DNA of 64,000 bases from Oscillospiraceae bacterium (GTDB lineage Bacteria > Bacillota > Clostridia > Oscillospirales > Oscillospiraceae). The number at the start of each line of letters is the position of its first letter. Position 1 is the first letter of the stretch. A program made the position numbers and the translations under genes. The notes under the pieces were generated by a model, which searched no databases, had not been told where the DNA came from, and saw only the letters and a program-made list of their open reading frames with translations. Of the stretch, positions 56,261 through 63,766 are shown one piece after another. The DNA lies in NCBI GenBank assembly GCA_017458085.1, contig JAFTGE010000033.1:1-64000 (forward strand). The letters run 5' to 3'.

Positions 56261-57484
56261 TTACTCCAATGCTTCAAAATCATCCATCGCATGATTCAGA
56301 TCCACGGGCGCTCTCGGATCGTCTTCCGGAACCAGGGTAAGCTTTCCGGGCGGTTTTGCCACATACTCTCCCAGCAGCTCCGTAAAGCGTTTTTTGCCCA
56401 TCATTTTTTCAAATTCCGTCAAGGTGATCAGCTGCTGTTTATACAGGTCAGTGTATCCGTTCTGGATGGCTGTCTCCACAACCGCATCGGTATCTGTAAA
56501 GATCCGTTTGCTTCTGCCCTCCACCACCTTATATCCTGGCACCGGAATGGCATGGTTGATCGCCTCCGCGCTGACATAGGAAAAGACCGATTCGATCCAT
56601 GAAGAGATACGATTCAGCATCGGCAGGATTGCGGACAGCTCCGATATAGGTACAAGCCCCGGCTGCTTAAAGACCGGCAGATCGCCTCTTGTCAGATCCG
56701 GTCCCGCCGGATCATCGGATAGCGCGCCGGCATCCAGATCCAGGAACTCTTCCCGAGCGAGGGAGAGCGCCTCTTCTGCGCAGGCCCGGCACACGGGCTT
56801 TGCCCTGCAAAACCGGCACCAATCGCCGGGGCTTTGCTCTCCTTTTCCTTCATAGGCAAGCTTTGCAGTGGGCCTGATACTTTCTCCCCATTCCTCCAGC
56901 TCTTTCCTGCTGCATTCGAATGTGGAGATGTTGTCGAGCCTTGGCTGTATGATCGTCATGCGCACCTTTTCTATCGGATAGATATATCCGTAAGCGTGCA
57001 GCGCCCCAATGGCATACAGCATCATCTGGCTGTTATGATCACAGTCAACAAAAACGCCTTTTCCTGTCTTAAAATCACACACATGCAGCAGGCCCTTCCC
57101 GTCCTCATCCATCCCGACGATCAGCATATCAGCAGTTCCGAATCCCGAGGGCGCGATGTGGCTATAATCCACCCGTTCCTCCACCAGCACCAGCGGGTCA
57201 GGCCCGTTTCGCTTCATGGCTTCGATGACACCGACAACGAATTCATAGTACACATCTGTGATCTGATCGATCTCTTCTGTGTAGTATTCCTCCGACTGCG
57301 GCCTGGTCACCCGTTCATGCAGATATTTCCGCACCTTATATTCGCAGACTTCGTGGGCAAACGTGCCCTCCTCGGCGTAGACCGAACTCTCATTGGGAAA
57401 ACCCTCCTCCAACCGCACGGATGGCGGACAATGCAGCCACCGTTTTGAACTTGATGCGCTAAGCAGCGCGTGTACATCAGGCAT
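56261..57484 (-). CDS. DUF2800 RecB-like nuclease
   Basis: 407 residues. LLSASSSKRWLHCPPSVRLE (the N-terminal motif of Cas4/RecB-like nucleases), YAEEGTFAHEVCEYK, the PD-(D/E)xK core GTADMLIVGMDEDGK with LHVCDFKTGKG, and a QMMLYAIGAL helix. CRFCRAKPVCRAC may form an iron-sulfur or zinc site with the early cysteine. Family: DUF2800, usually next to DUF2815 and a family A polymerase. Probably recombination or DNA end processing. Ribosome site GGAGG lies before the ATG. Confidence 0.9.
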   Translation of the reverse strand: MPDVHALLSASSSKRWLHCPPSVRLEEGFPNESSVYAEEGTFAHEVCEYKVRKYLHERVTRPQSEEYYTEEIDQITDVYYEFVVGVIEAMKRNGPDPLVLVEERVDYSHIAPSGFGTADMLIVGMDEDGKGLLHVCDFKTGKGVFVDCDHNSQMMLYAIGALHAYGYIYPIEKVRMTIIQPRLDNISTFECSRKELEEWGESIRPTAKLAYEGKGEQSPGDWCRFCRAKPVCRACAEEALSLAREEFLDLDAGALSDDPAGPDLTRGDLPVFKQPGLVPISELSAILPMLNRISSWIESVFSYVSAEAINHAIPVPGYKVVEGRSKRIFTDTDAVVETAIQNGYTDLYKQQLITLTEFEKMMGKKRFTELLGEYVAKPPGKLTLVPEDDPRAPVDLNHAMDDFEALE

Positions 57485-57497
57485 CCTGCCACCTCCT

Positions 57498-58001
57498 TCA
57501 GATAGCGGAGATATCGGTCAGAAACGCCTCATATTTTTCTGCGGGCAGATCACTGACCCGCTCCGCTCCATAGCCTTTCAGGATCGTTGCAATCTTTTCA
57601 CTGTTTGCCCGGTCCTGTTTGATCTTGCGGACAATGACACGGGTGATATCATCCTGCGAGAGCGAGGAGGCCGCCTGCGCCGCAGGCTCTTCTTTTGTCT
57701 CTGCGGGAGAAACTGCTGTATCATCTTTTTTCTCAGCGCTATCAATGATGCTTCCAGCAGCCTTCTCACCGATATGATCAATCGCATCTGTTGCAACATT
57801 TGCTGCTGCGTCAGAAACAGGTGCACTCTTTCCCTCGCAAAAGCTGCTAACCAGGTTGCTGGCAGAGGAGGCATCTAACGCATCCAGCATTTCCAGCACG
57901 CCGGCGAACATGGTACCGATCCCGGCGGTCAGTTTCCTAAGGTTTACCTTCACCGGCTTATCTTCCATTCCCTTCGCGGGTACAGCATTAATCTCCGTCA
58001 T
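57498..58001 (-). CDS. Helical phage protein of unknown function
   Basis: 167 residues from the ATG at 58001 (GGAGG, 9 nt); the longer frame overlaps the next gene without support. A short conserved-looking head (KPVKVNLRKLTAGIGTMFAG), an acidic Ala-rich linker (KKDDTAVSPAETKEEPAAQA) and a C-terminal helical segment (TRVIVRKIKQDRANSEKIAT). No family recognised. It overlaps the acidic protein gene by 14 nt and precedes DUF2800 by 13 nt. Confidence 0.6.
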   Translation of the reverse strand: MTEINAVPAKGMEDKPVKVNLRKLTAGIGTMFAGVLEMLDALDASSASNLVSSFCEGKSAPVSDAAANVATDAIDHIGEKAAGSIIDSAEKKDDTAVSPAETKEEPAAQAASSLSQDDITRVIVRKIKQDRANSEKIATILKGYGAERVSDLPAEKYEAFLTDISAI

Positions 58002-58392
58002 AGATAAGGCCCTCCTCTTCTTCGTCATATGGATCGTAGTCGTCCTCATCATAATCATCAAAATCATTGTGATGATATGAGCTGGTGCGCTTCCTTTCCT
58101 TCTCAACCCGGTCTCGGTGGAAAATGACTGTCAGACCGTTCTCATTGTTGATAACCGTCAGAAGATCTGTCGTCAGATTCATTTCCGGAAGCATGACGGC
58201 ATTCTCGCACATGGTGCGGTACAGACCGGCGACCGCTTTGCCGGCAATCATGTAATCCATATCCATCTTCTCCGCAATGGCCTTAAGATCGTCATCGGAA
58301 TCATTCACCTTTTCGATTGCGGCATCCGCGTTTCCCTTTCCGGCGCTGACCACCTTCAGGTTGCTGTTCTGATCATTCTTTTTTCTGCTCAT
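57988..58392 (-). CDS. Acidic-tailed phage protein of unknown function
   Basis: 134 residues. The middle (MDYMIAGKAVAGLYRTMCEN, LTTDLLTVINNENGLTVIF) looks like a small ordered domain. The last 30 residues are almost all Asp, Glu and Tyr (DFDDYDEDDYDPYDEEEEG), resembling DNA-mimic or disordered tails. No family recognised. Replication operon. Confidence 0.6.
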   Translation of the reverse strand: MSRKKNDQNSNLKVVSAGKGNADAAIEKVNDSDDDLKAIAEKMDMDYMIAGKAVAGLYRTMCENAVMLPEMNLTTDLLTVINNENGLTVIFHRDRVEKERKRTSSYHHNDFDDYDEDDYDPYDEEEEGLIYDGD

Positions 58393-58407
58393 AGCTTGTT
58401 TCCTCCC

Positions 58408-58821
58408 TTAGTCTGATAGCGTAAAGCCAAACCACATCTCGCACAGTGCATCGATCAGATCCTCCGAAAATAACATCTGCCTGACGGGGATGCCCGCCTC
58501 CTCCGCTGTGCGGATTTCTGTCTTCATGCCCTCTGTCACTCTGCTTCCAATGACCCAAAGTTCATCACACTGCGCAAGCCATTTGAGTCCGCAGCGGATG
58601 CCCTTCTCTCTTTCACCTGCATCTTCGTCTGACAGAAACTGCGGAAAATACAGATGCGGCGCGTATGGGATAAACCCATGACCCAAAGCATAGCTGCATG
58701 CTTCCCTGGCGATCTTCAGATTTTTCTCAAGATCGGCCTGCCGCTCTTTTTCCGTTTCTCCGCGCGGTCTGTATGGCGAGCAGATGAAAACTCTCTTTCC
58801 TTCGCTCTTCGCTCCATTGTC
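58408..58821 (-). CDS. Deoxyribosyltransferase-like protein (DUF4406/DUF7768 type)
   Basis: 137 residues from the ATG at 58821 (GAGAAAGG upstream). RVFICSPYRPRGETEKERQA, CSYALGHGFIPYAPHLYFPQ, GLKWLAQCDELWVIGSRVTE and GMKTEIRTAEEAGIPV are the Rossmann-like pattern of the nucleoside 2-deoxyribosyltransferase superfamily. Phage copies may alter nucleotides or NAD-derived signals; the reaction here is unknown. First gene behind duplicated element copy B. Confidence 0.8.
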   Translation of the reverse strand, partial: DNGAKSEGKRVFICSPYRPRGETEKERQADLEKNLKIAREACSYALGHGFIPYAPHLYFPQFLSDEDAGEREKGIRCGLKWLAQCDELWVIGSRVTEGMKTEIRTAEEAGIPVRQMLFSEDLIDALCEMWFGFTLSD

Positions 58822-58904
58822 CATAAGCATTCCTTTCTCCGTTTTCCGGAAACAGTGAACGGCCACAGTTCATATGAACTGCAGCCGCTCTGTTGGTGAT
58901 TATT

Positions 58905-58965
58905 GAGAGGATTTTTAATTGCCCCTCTCATATATTGTCGTGGGAAAACCCCTTTTGACCGTATC
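58905..58965 (-). promoter_or_regulatory. Duplicated element, copy B, behind the sigma-like gene
   Basis: GATACGGTCAAAA (its 5' bases overlapping the sigma-like stop codon), CCCACGACAATATATGAG and a GAGAGG/CCTCTC hairpin. It matches copy A (45084-45127) at 40 of 44 positions. A perfect CAGTTCATATGAACTG palindrome follows before the next gene. Confidence 0.6.
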
Positions 58966-59695
58966 AGATAAATTTATTTTTTAATTTTTTATTTGCTCCC
59001 TCCAAATGATGAAGAACAGTAGTCCTTGCTAAACCCAGAATTTCTGAAATCTCCTGCTGTGTATATCCATAGTGATAATATAAGAGGAAAACCTCCCTTT
59101 GTTTCTCCGTCATGCTGTCCAATGCTTCTTTCCTGGTCTCCTTCCGAATCACAATGCTCTCGGGGTCTTCGCCAAACCGATCCTCCCGCCAGTTATATTC
59201 ATTACGGTAGGAATCATCGGTGGCCTTTTCAGCCTGGTCATCATGATCTCTGTTGTCATGGGAGCTGTAGTCTTTCGTACCGGTTCTGCTGCCGGCCCGG
59301 TTCATAACGTTATCTTCCACTCTGTGATCCCCGACCAGCGTAATGGCAATTGCCCAGGGTAATGACTCCAAAAAGTCTGCGGGAAGTTCCTCATTCTCTT
59401 TTATATCGCCATCCTTCTCGCTGTCCCTTAAAGGGTTAAAATGATAGGTAAACCGAGTGCAGTCCGGAACCCAGATAACCGTGCGACCGGTGCCGTTGTC
59501 GTATACGGCATAGCCATTCGCATAAACCAGCGTTCTCTCTTCTCTTGCGACAGGCTCTCCTGCCTCCTCGCGCAGCTTCTTCGGTGTCGGCGTCTTATCA
59601 GCCTTCTCGATATTTCCCAGGAAGGAAATCAGTTCTCCGAGCGTGGTGTTCTCATTAATAACAGCGGCATTGTTGATAGCATTGGTCTTTTCCAT
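58964..59695 (-). CDS. Sigma region-4-like phage regulator
   Basis: 243 residues from the ATG at 59695 (AAAGGA upstream). The last 60 residues are a sigma-70 region 4 helix-turn-helix (SMTEKQREVFLLYYHYGYTQ, QEISEILGLARTTVLHHLEG). No region 2 is visible. The N-terminal 180 residues (TLVYANGYAVYDNGTGRTVI, LPADFLESLPWAIAITLVGD) are unlike known sigma domains, though a related stretch occurs in the next gene. Probably a transcription activator that works with host RNA polymerase, like phage ArpU/RinA regulators. Its leader holds a structured RNA. Confidence 0.75.
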   Translation of the reverse strand: MEKTNAINNAAVINENTTLGELISFLGNIEKADKTPTPKKLREEAGEPVAREERTLVYANGYAVYDNGTGRTVIWVPDCTRFTYHFNPLRDSEKDGDIKENEELPADFLESLPWAIAITLVGDHRVEDNVMNRAGSRTGTKDYSSHDNRDHDDQAEKATDDSYRNEYNWREDRFGEDPESIVIRKETRKEALDSMTEKQREVFLLYYHYGYTQQEISEILGLARTTVLHHLEGANKKLKNKFI

Positions 59696-59766
59696 TTTTG
59701 CGTCCTTTCTGCAGGACGCACATCCGGCAAACAGATGCTCCGGCACCAGACAATGCCATGCTCAGC

Positions 59767-59878
59767 AAAAAGGGCGCACAGGCAGAGAGGTGTCCTTGGC
59801 GGTCACCACATGCCGTCTGCATACATGCAGCAGGTATTGTGGTTTCCGTCTGAACATCTGTCCGCCAGTGTGCACCCT
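59767..59878 (-). ncRNA. Structured leader RNA, copy 2
   Basis: Minus strand: outer stem AGGGTGCACA with TGTGCGCCCT (one G-U), then TTTT; inner stems TGGCGG/CCGCCA, ACCACA/TGTGGT and CTGCAT/ATGCAG. The single-stranded GATGTTCAGACG is identical in copy 1. It ends about 72 nt before the sigma-like ATG. Confidence 0.6.
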
Positions 59879-59926
59879 GACTTTCAAATGATTTTTATTT
59901 GTTTTGCAGCTATCACTGCAGGTTAA

Positions 59927-60307
59927 TTAGATATGTGCCAGCTGATCCTCCGCTGCGATCATCAGGCGGAGTGGCCAGGGCTGGTCGAGGAAGTATTCTT
60001 CTTCGAAATCATGCGGGGTTGCGTCCGTTTCATCCTCCAAAAAACTGTTATCAAATTCGTATCGATAGCCGTTGCATCTGTCGACACGAATTACCGCTTT
60101 CCTCCTTCCGGCCTGGGCCAGCGCAAATCCGTTCTGATAAACCGTGATGGAGAAATCATCGCCTTGATAACTCTCAATCGGATAGCTGTTGGCTGTTAAC
60201 CACGCCATGGACGGTGCCTTGTCAAATCGGGCAGTCGATTCCGTTCTCGCTTTCAGCTCTCTGAGTGTCATAAATTCCCTTGTGCTCTTCATTTCCATTG
60301 CATTCAT
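59927..60307 (-). CDS. Phage protein of unknown function with leader RNA
   Basis: 126 residues from the ATG at 60307 (AAAGGAAG upstream); an upstream extension overlaps the leader RNA and is rejected. TARFDKAPSMAWLTANSYPI, FSITVYQNGFALAQAGRRKA, VIRVDRCNGYRYEFDNSFLE and EEYFLDQPWPLRLMIAAEDQ. The pattern of a beta segment followed by a 'PWPLRLMIAAEDQ' end parallels the 'LPWAIAITLVGDHR' part of the sigma-like protein next to it, so the two may share a domain. Function unknown. Confidence 0.6.
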   Translation of the reverse strand: MNAMEMKSTREFMTLRELKARTESTARFDKAPSMAWLTANSYPIESYQGDDFSITVYQNGFALAQAGRRKAVIRVDRCNGYRYEFDNSFLEDETDATPHDFEEEYFLDQPWPLRLMIAAEDQLAHI

Positions 60308-60374
60308 CTGTCTTCCTTTCTGCGGACCATACCGGCCAGTCGGATAAAGGGAGCCTCTCCGTCGCTCCGGCAAC

Positions 60375-60490
60375 AAAAAGCCGGATGCATCGACAGAAGG
60401 GTGCCCTGGACGAACCTCCGCGCCGCAGCCCCTTACGGGTCCGCCGTGCTTTGGTAATCGTCTGAACATCCGCTGCCGTATGCATCCGGC
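60375..60490 (-). ncRNA. Structured leader RNA, copy 1
   Basis: Minus strand: perfect 11-bp outer stem GCCGGATGCAT with ATGCATCCGGC, then TTTTT. Inside, GCAGC/GCTGC encloses GATGTTCAGACG (identical in copy 2) and a CCCGTAAGGGG hairpin. It precedes the 60307 gene by about 70 nt. Confidence 0.65.
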
Positions 60491-60530
60491 TTTGTGATGG
60501 TTATTTGTTTATTGCCCTGAGAAATCTACT

Positions 60531-60995
60531 GACTCATATCCTGAGAGATCATCACGCTTGCTGCGTTTTACTCTCAAGTTCTGAGGCATGTCCTCCTGAC
60601 GGTTCCTAATATAACTGCTCGGGATCGCGAATACTATGGCAGAAAATGAGTCAAAAGCCTGCCGTCTTCAGGCATCCAGAACCACTATATCTTGTATATT
60701 CCCGCGCTTTTTACGCTATATATGGTTTTCTTCTCTCTTCTGCCACCCGGATTTCCCTCAGTTTTTGACTCACTTTTTGAGTTAAGGGGCTTTCCTGAGA
60801 GGAAAAAAATCCTCAGTTTTTGAGTGAGATGGTGTGGATGAGCAGAGCGCCTATGCAGCCAGCAGTGCCACCACACCGGCGCGGCGTCTTTGAGCGCTTC
60901 GCGACACAAAAAAAGAGCCGACCACCTGCTTTTACACAAGTGACCGGCTCAGCCGTTATCTATATTCCATTGCTGTTATGACTCAGATTCTGAGG
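60531..60995. repeat. Cluster of CTCA-N(4-5)-TGAG palindromes in a non-coding gap
   Basis: Imperfect copies at 60531 (ACTCATATCCTGAG), 60571 (CTCAAGTTCTGAGG), 60756 (CCTCAGTTTTTGAC), 60769 (CTCACTTTTTGAGT), 60811 (CCTCAGTTTTTGAGT) and 60981 (ACTCAGATTCTGAGG). They are unevenly spaced over 460 bp between the leader RNA and the metallopeptidase gene. No credible gene lies here. Candidate operator array or origin. Confidence 0.6.
60906..60947 (-). terminator. Terminator of the metallopeptidase/HTH gene
   Basis: AGCCGGTCAC pairs with GTGGTCGGCT (two G-U) followed by CTTTTTTT, 60 nt after the stop codon. Confidence 0.85.
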
Positions 60996-61006
60996 AAAAG
61001 CTGTCC

Positions 61007-63292
61007 TCAGAACGAGAATCGCAATGTTTCCTGTCCGACTTTTTTCAAATATGCATTTGCCGCCTCTATGCCATCATTACTCTGAGACCGGAGTATGTGG
61101 AGAATAGCGCGATGCCGTTTATCGTCCTCATCCAGTTGAAAGTGCGCTCTTTTGAACAGCAACCGGCTGATCCAGTCCGGGAGCTTAAAGTACAGGCACA
61201 GGATGGTGAGGAAGTCCTCATTTCGGTATTGCCTTGGGTTATCCAGCGCCCTTGCAAAGGTGCTGTCATCCATCTTCAAATCCGCCGCCAGTGTCGCATT
61301 GCTGCATTTATTCTTTTTCTGAAGCTGCTTGATTGCCGCCTTGAAATCTGTCGGAAACATCTCCTCGAAGAGATCCCTGGCATCCAGTTCATCCACCTGA
61401 TTCTGGTTGATGATGTCGCTTAGATAGAACTCATTCTGCTTCAGATAGTCGGCGTCGTAATACATTCTGCCGTACACATAAGTGCCGACATTGCGCTGGA
61501 CATATCTCTGTTCAAACCGCAGGCAGCATTTATCAACATTCTTCTTGGCCTTATCCGTCAGGAAATATCGCTCCTTCGCTTGGTCCCAACGGACAAACTC
61601 CGGGAGATTCCTGGCTACATGTCCGTCTGCATATACATACTTTCCGTTATCAAGGAGCATCTGCAGCTCCAGACTTTTCCCCGCCAGGCCGTTGACCCGT
61701 TTTTCATCAATAATGAAGGTGTGGTCGCTGTCCCTCCAAGCATCCTTATCAAAGGCAAAGGGCTCAATGCTGACTCTGTTGGCCCGGTTCATTGCTCCCT
61801 TGGCCTCGATATGGCCAAGCTGGATCATGCGCATGCGGATCCTGAAGTCAGGAAGCGCCAGCGTTTTCCCCATCTGCATCCCGGCAGTCTCGTAGAGTTC
61901 TCCGGTATTTGCGTATTCCTTTACCTTGCCGCACTCCGCAGCAATCATCCTTCTGGTATCCGTTGCCGGAAGCATCAGGCCCATGGATCCGCGGTTGGCC
62001 TGCTTCTCCATGAAATATACGGAATCTGTGACTTCCTCATTTTCGTCCACAATCACTTCCCTTGTCGGAACCTGTCTGAAATCATTACTGGCCAACTCCT
62101 GCAGGCAATAAAACAGAAAATGGTTCTCGTGATGATAGCACTCATGAAAAATGTTGATGGAAGAATATTCGCGCCTGATCCGGTTGCTGTTTACAACAAT
62201 CGTATTCGCTGGAATCATCTCCGGTACACCATGCGCCGCTTTGATATGCCGTTTGCCGCCCTTACCATCACTCTCTGTCCGATCTTCCCCAAGGGAGAGT
62301 CTGTCAGCCTTAAAAAAGACCATGCTGTCAACCCCCATGTGGTCATACACCGGGCAGTGCATGATGGTAAGACCCATCTTTTCCGCCAGCAGTTCGGCTT
62401 TTCTCTCACCTGGATCGGTAAGCGCGGCAGGGTGATATTTCTCCCACATCTTCTCCGCGATCTGATCCACTCTCCGATTGGTGGCGTAAGGAACGAGATA
62501 CTTATCAAGAGGCTCGTATTCCTCCGGATCCCGATCCACTTGATCTGTCAGTTCCTCCAAATAGATGGTAAGTTTCCGCTTGCCCGCCTGCTGGCTGTCG
62601 GAATCGGTTTTCTGGTTTGGATCTTTATTCTCCTGCTCCGTCTGCGCTTTTTCCATTCTGGCGAAGAACTGCTCATCATCCTCGAATTCACACCAGCAGA
62701 CGATATAGCCTTTCCAGATTTTGGTGCCGTCGGTTGTACTAAGCTTTAGTTCCACCTGAACATCCGCATAGAAGTTCTCACGGTCGATCCGCCAGTATGA
62801 AACATGGGGGAAGCTGCAAACCTGTTTATTGATCACACGAGTTGTGAACTTCCAGCCCGTCAGTTCATGAAGGGTACCGTTTCGCAGCGACCGATTCAAA
62901 AGCGAATAGAATGCAAGACGCTCTCTGTCAAAAAGCACCTTTGTCATGGAGATCAGAGCAGGGACGGTGATCTTTTTCTTCCCATGAAGATCCGTTGTGT
63001 CCGGAGGCACGATGTCGCTGCCGCAGTCCTCGTTTTCCGGTTCTACGGGCTCATCCAGCAAGATCTCCGTAGTACGGTTTTGATCGTACTTCAGACGGTT
63101 GTCATTGGATGGAGTCCCGGTATATAGGATATCCCCTGCAAGGGATCTCTCTTCTGCCAGCGACCGCTCTTGTGCAATAGTTCTCTCCTCTGCCAGTGGT
63201 ACCTCCTCTGTTTCCGAGAGTTCATCATTGCTCCTGGCGTCATAGGCATTGTGGACATCAAAGTAGTTTTCGGTATTCAGTTCTAATTTCAA
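61007..63292 (-). CDS. Large metallopeptidase with C-terminal HTH (ImmA/IrrE-like)
   Basis: 761 residues from a TTG at 63292, 6 nt after GGGAGGAG. An N-terminal acidic region carries a duplicated SLAEERSLA unit. A zinc peptidase motif HExxH is seen in SINIFHECYHHENHFLFY (about 383-387), with a helical region around it like ImmA/IrrE proteases. The last 110 residues hold a helix-turn-helix-like segment (CSNATLAADLKMDDSTFARA, EDFLTILCLYFKLPDWISR). ImmA cleaves phage or ICE repressors; the XRE repressor gene is divergent and next to it, so this is a plausible anti-repressor. It is much longer than ImmA (about 170), so it is probably multi-domain. Confidence 0.75.
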   Translation of the reverse strand: MKLELNTENYFDVHNAYDARSNDELSETEEVPLAEERTIAQERSLAEERSLAGDILYTGTPSNDNRLKYDQNRTTEILLDEPVEPENEDCGSDIVPPDTTDLHGKKKITVPALISMTKVLFDRERLAFYSLLNRSLRNGTLHELTGWKFTTRVINKQVCSFPHVSYWRIDRENFYADVQVELKLSTTDGTKIWKGYIVCWCEFEDDEQFFARMEKAQTEQENKDPNQKTDSDSQQAGKRKLTIYLEELTDQVDRDPEEYEPLDKYLVPYATNRRVDQIAEKMWEKYHPAALTDPGERKAELLAEKMGLTIMHCPVYDHMGVDSMVFFKADRLSLGEDRTESDGKGGKRHIKAAHGVPEMIPANTIVVNSNRIRREYSSINIFHECYHHENHFLFYCLQELASNDFRQVPTREVIVDENEEVTDSVYFMEKQANRGSMGLMLPATDTRRMIAAECGKVKEYANTGELYETAGMQMGKTLALPDFRIRMRMIQLGHIEAKGAMNRANRVSIEPFAFDKDAWRDSDHTFIIDEKRVNGLAGKSLELQMLLDNGKYVYADGHVARNLPEFVRWDQAKERYFLTDKAKKNVDKCCLRFEQRYVQRNVGTYVYGRMYYDADYLKQNEFYLSDIINQNQVDELDARDLFEEMFPTDFKAAIKQLQKKNKCSNATLAADLKMDDSTFARALDNPRQYRNEDFLTILCLYFKLPDWISRLLFKRAHFQLDEDDKRHRAILHILRSQSNDGIEAANAYLKKVGQETLRFSF

Positions 63293-63357
63293 TTGTAATC
63301 TCCTCCCGGGGCATCTGCCCATTCATCATCAGTCAGTACTCCTGTACTGCCCGCTGG

Positions 63358-63442
63358 GAAAAGATGCACTGCACAGCGCGGATGCAGACTGCTTCTCGCA
63401 GTCATGCGCAGCCGAAACGCCCTCTACTCCCCGCTGTGCATC
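63358..63442 (-). promoter_or_regulatory. Structured leader of the metallopeptidase gene
   Basis: Minus strand: GCACAGCG pairs with CGCTGTGC, GATGCAC can alternatively pair with GTGCATC, GACTGC/GCAGTC forms an inner hairpin, and CTTTTCC follows. The two mutually exclusive stems look like an attenuator. It lies in a 290-nt leader. Confidence 0.5.
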
Positions 63443-63586
63443 AGACATCTTTAATAAGAATCATGCTAACCTCTGCCGCAGTATCTCTGCGATCCTCTTT
63501 CTAATCCCTCACATATTTCACAGCCGACCAAAGGGAAATGTGTCTGTCGGCCATGCGTGTAATGTTCCTGTTTAGCAAGTGATGCC

Positions 63587-63615
63587 ATTATAACGGGAGA
63601 TGATCAGAATTTCAA
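63587..63615 (-). promoter_or_regulatory. Strong promoter of the metallopeptidase gene
   Basis: TTGAAA, 17 nt, TATAAT on the minus strand; a perfect -10 box. Transcription would start near 63580. Confidence 0.85.
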
Positions 63616-63648
63616 GAGAAAATGTTAATTTATTTTTGCATTTATGTC

Positions 63649-63677
63649 TTGCATGTTAAGTTTAACTGTGCTATATT
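63649..63677 (+). promoter_or_regulatory. Promoter of the XRE repressor
   Basis: TTGCAT, 17 nt, TATATT on the plus strand, 90 nt before the ATG. It diverges from the 63587-63615 promoter by about 35 bp, the arrangement of a lysogeny switch. A GCCGAC/GTCGGC inverted repeat lies at 63523-63551 in the leftward leader. Confidence 0.8.
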
Positions 63678-63766
63678 ACCCTCAGACAGGTATCCCGCCT
63701 ACGGAGATTCGATACCTTTATCGACTCGGCAGGCAGCTGTATCCCACCCCCGGAAGGAGATCATTT

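Noticed and set aside
60685..60939. 84-codon minus-strand open frame
   Set aside because: It runs across the CTCA/TGAG repeats and the terminator hairpin, with no ribosome site.
61580..62749. 389-codon plus-strand open frame
   Set aside because: Antisense to the metallopeptidase gene; no start signal or recognisable domain.
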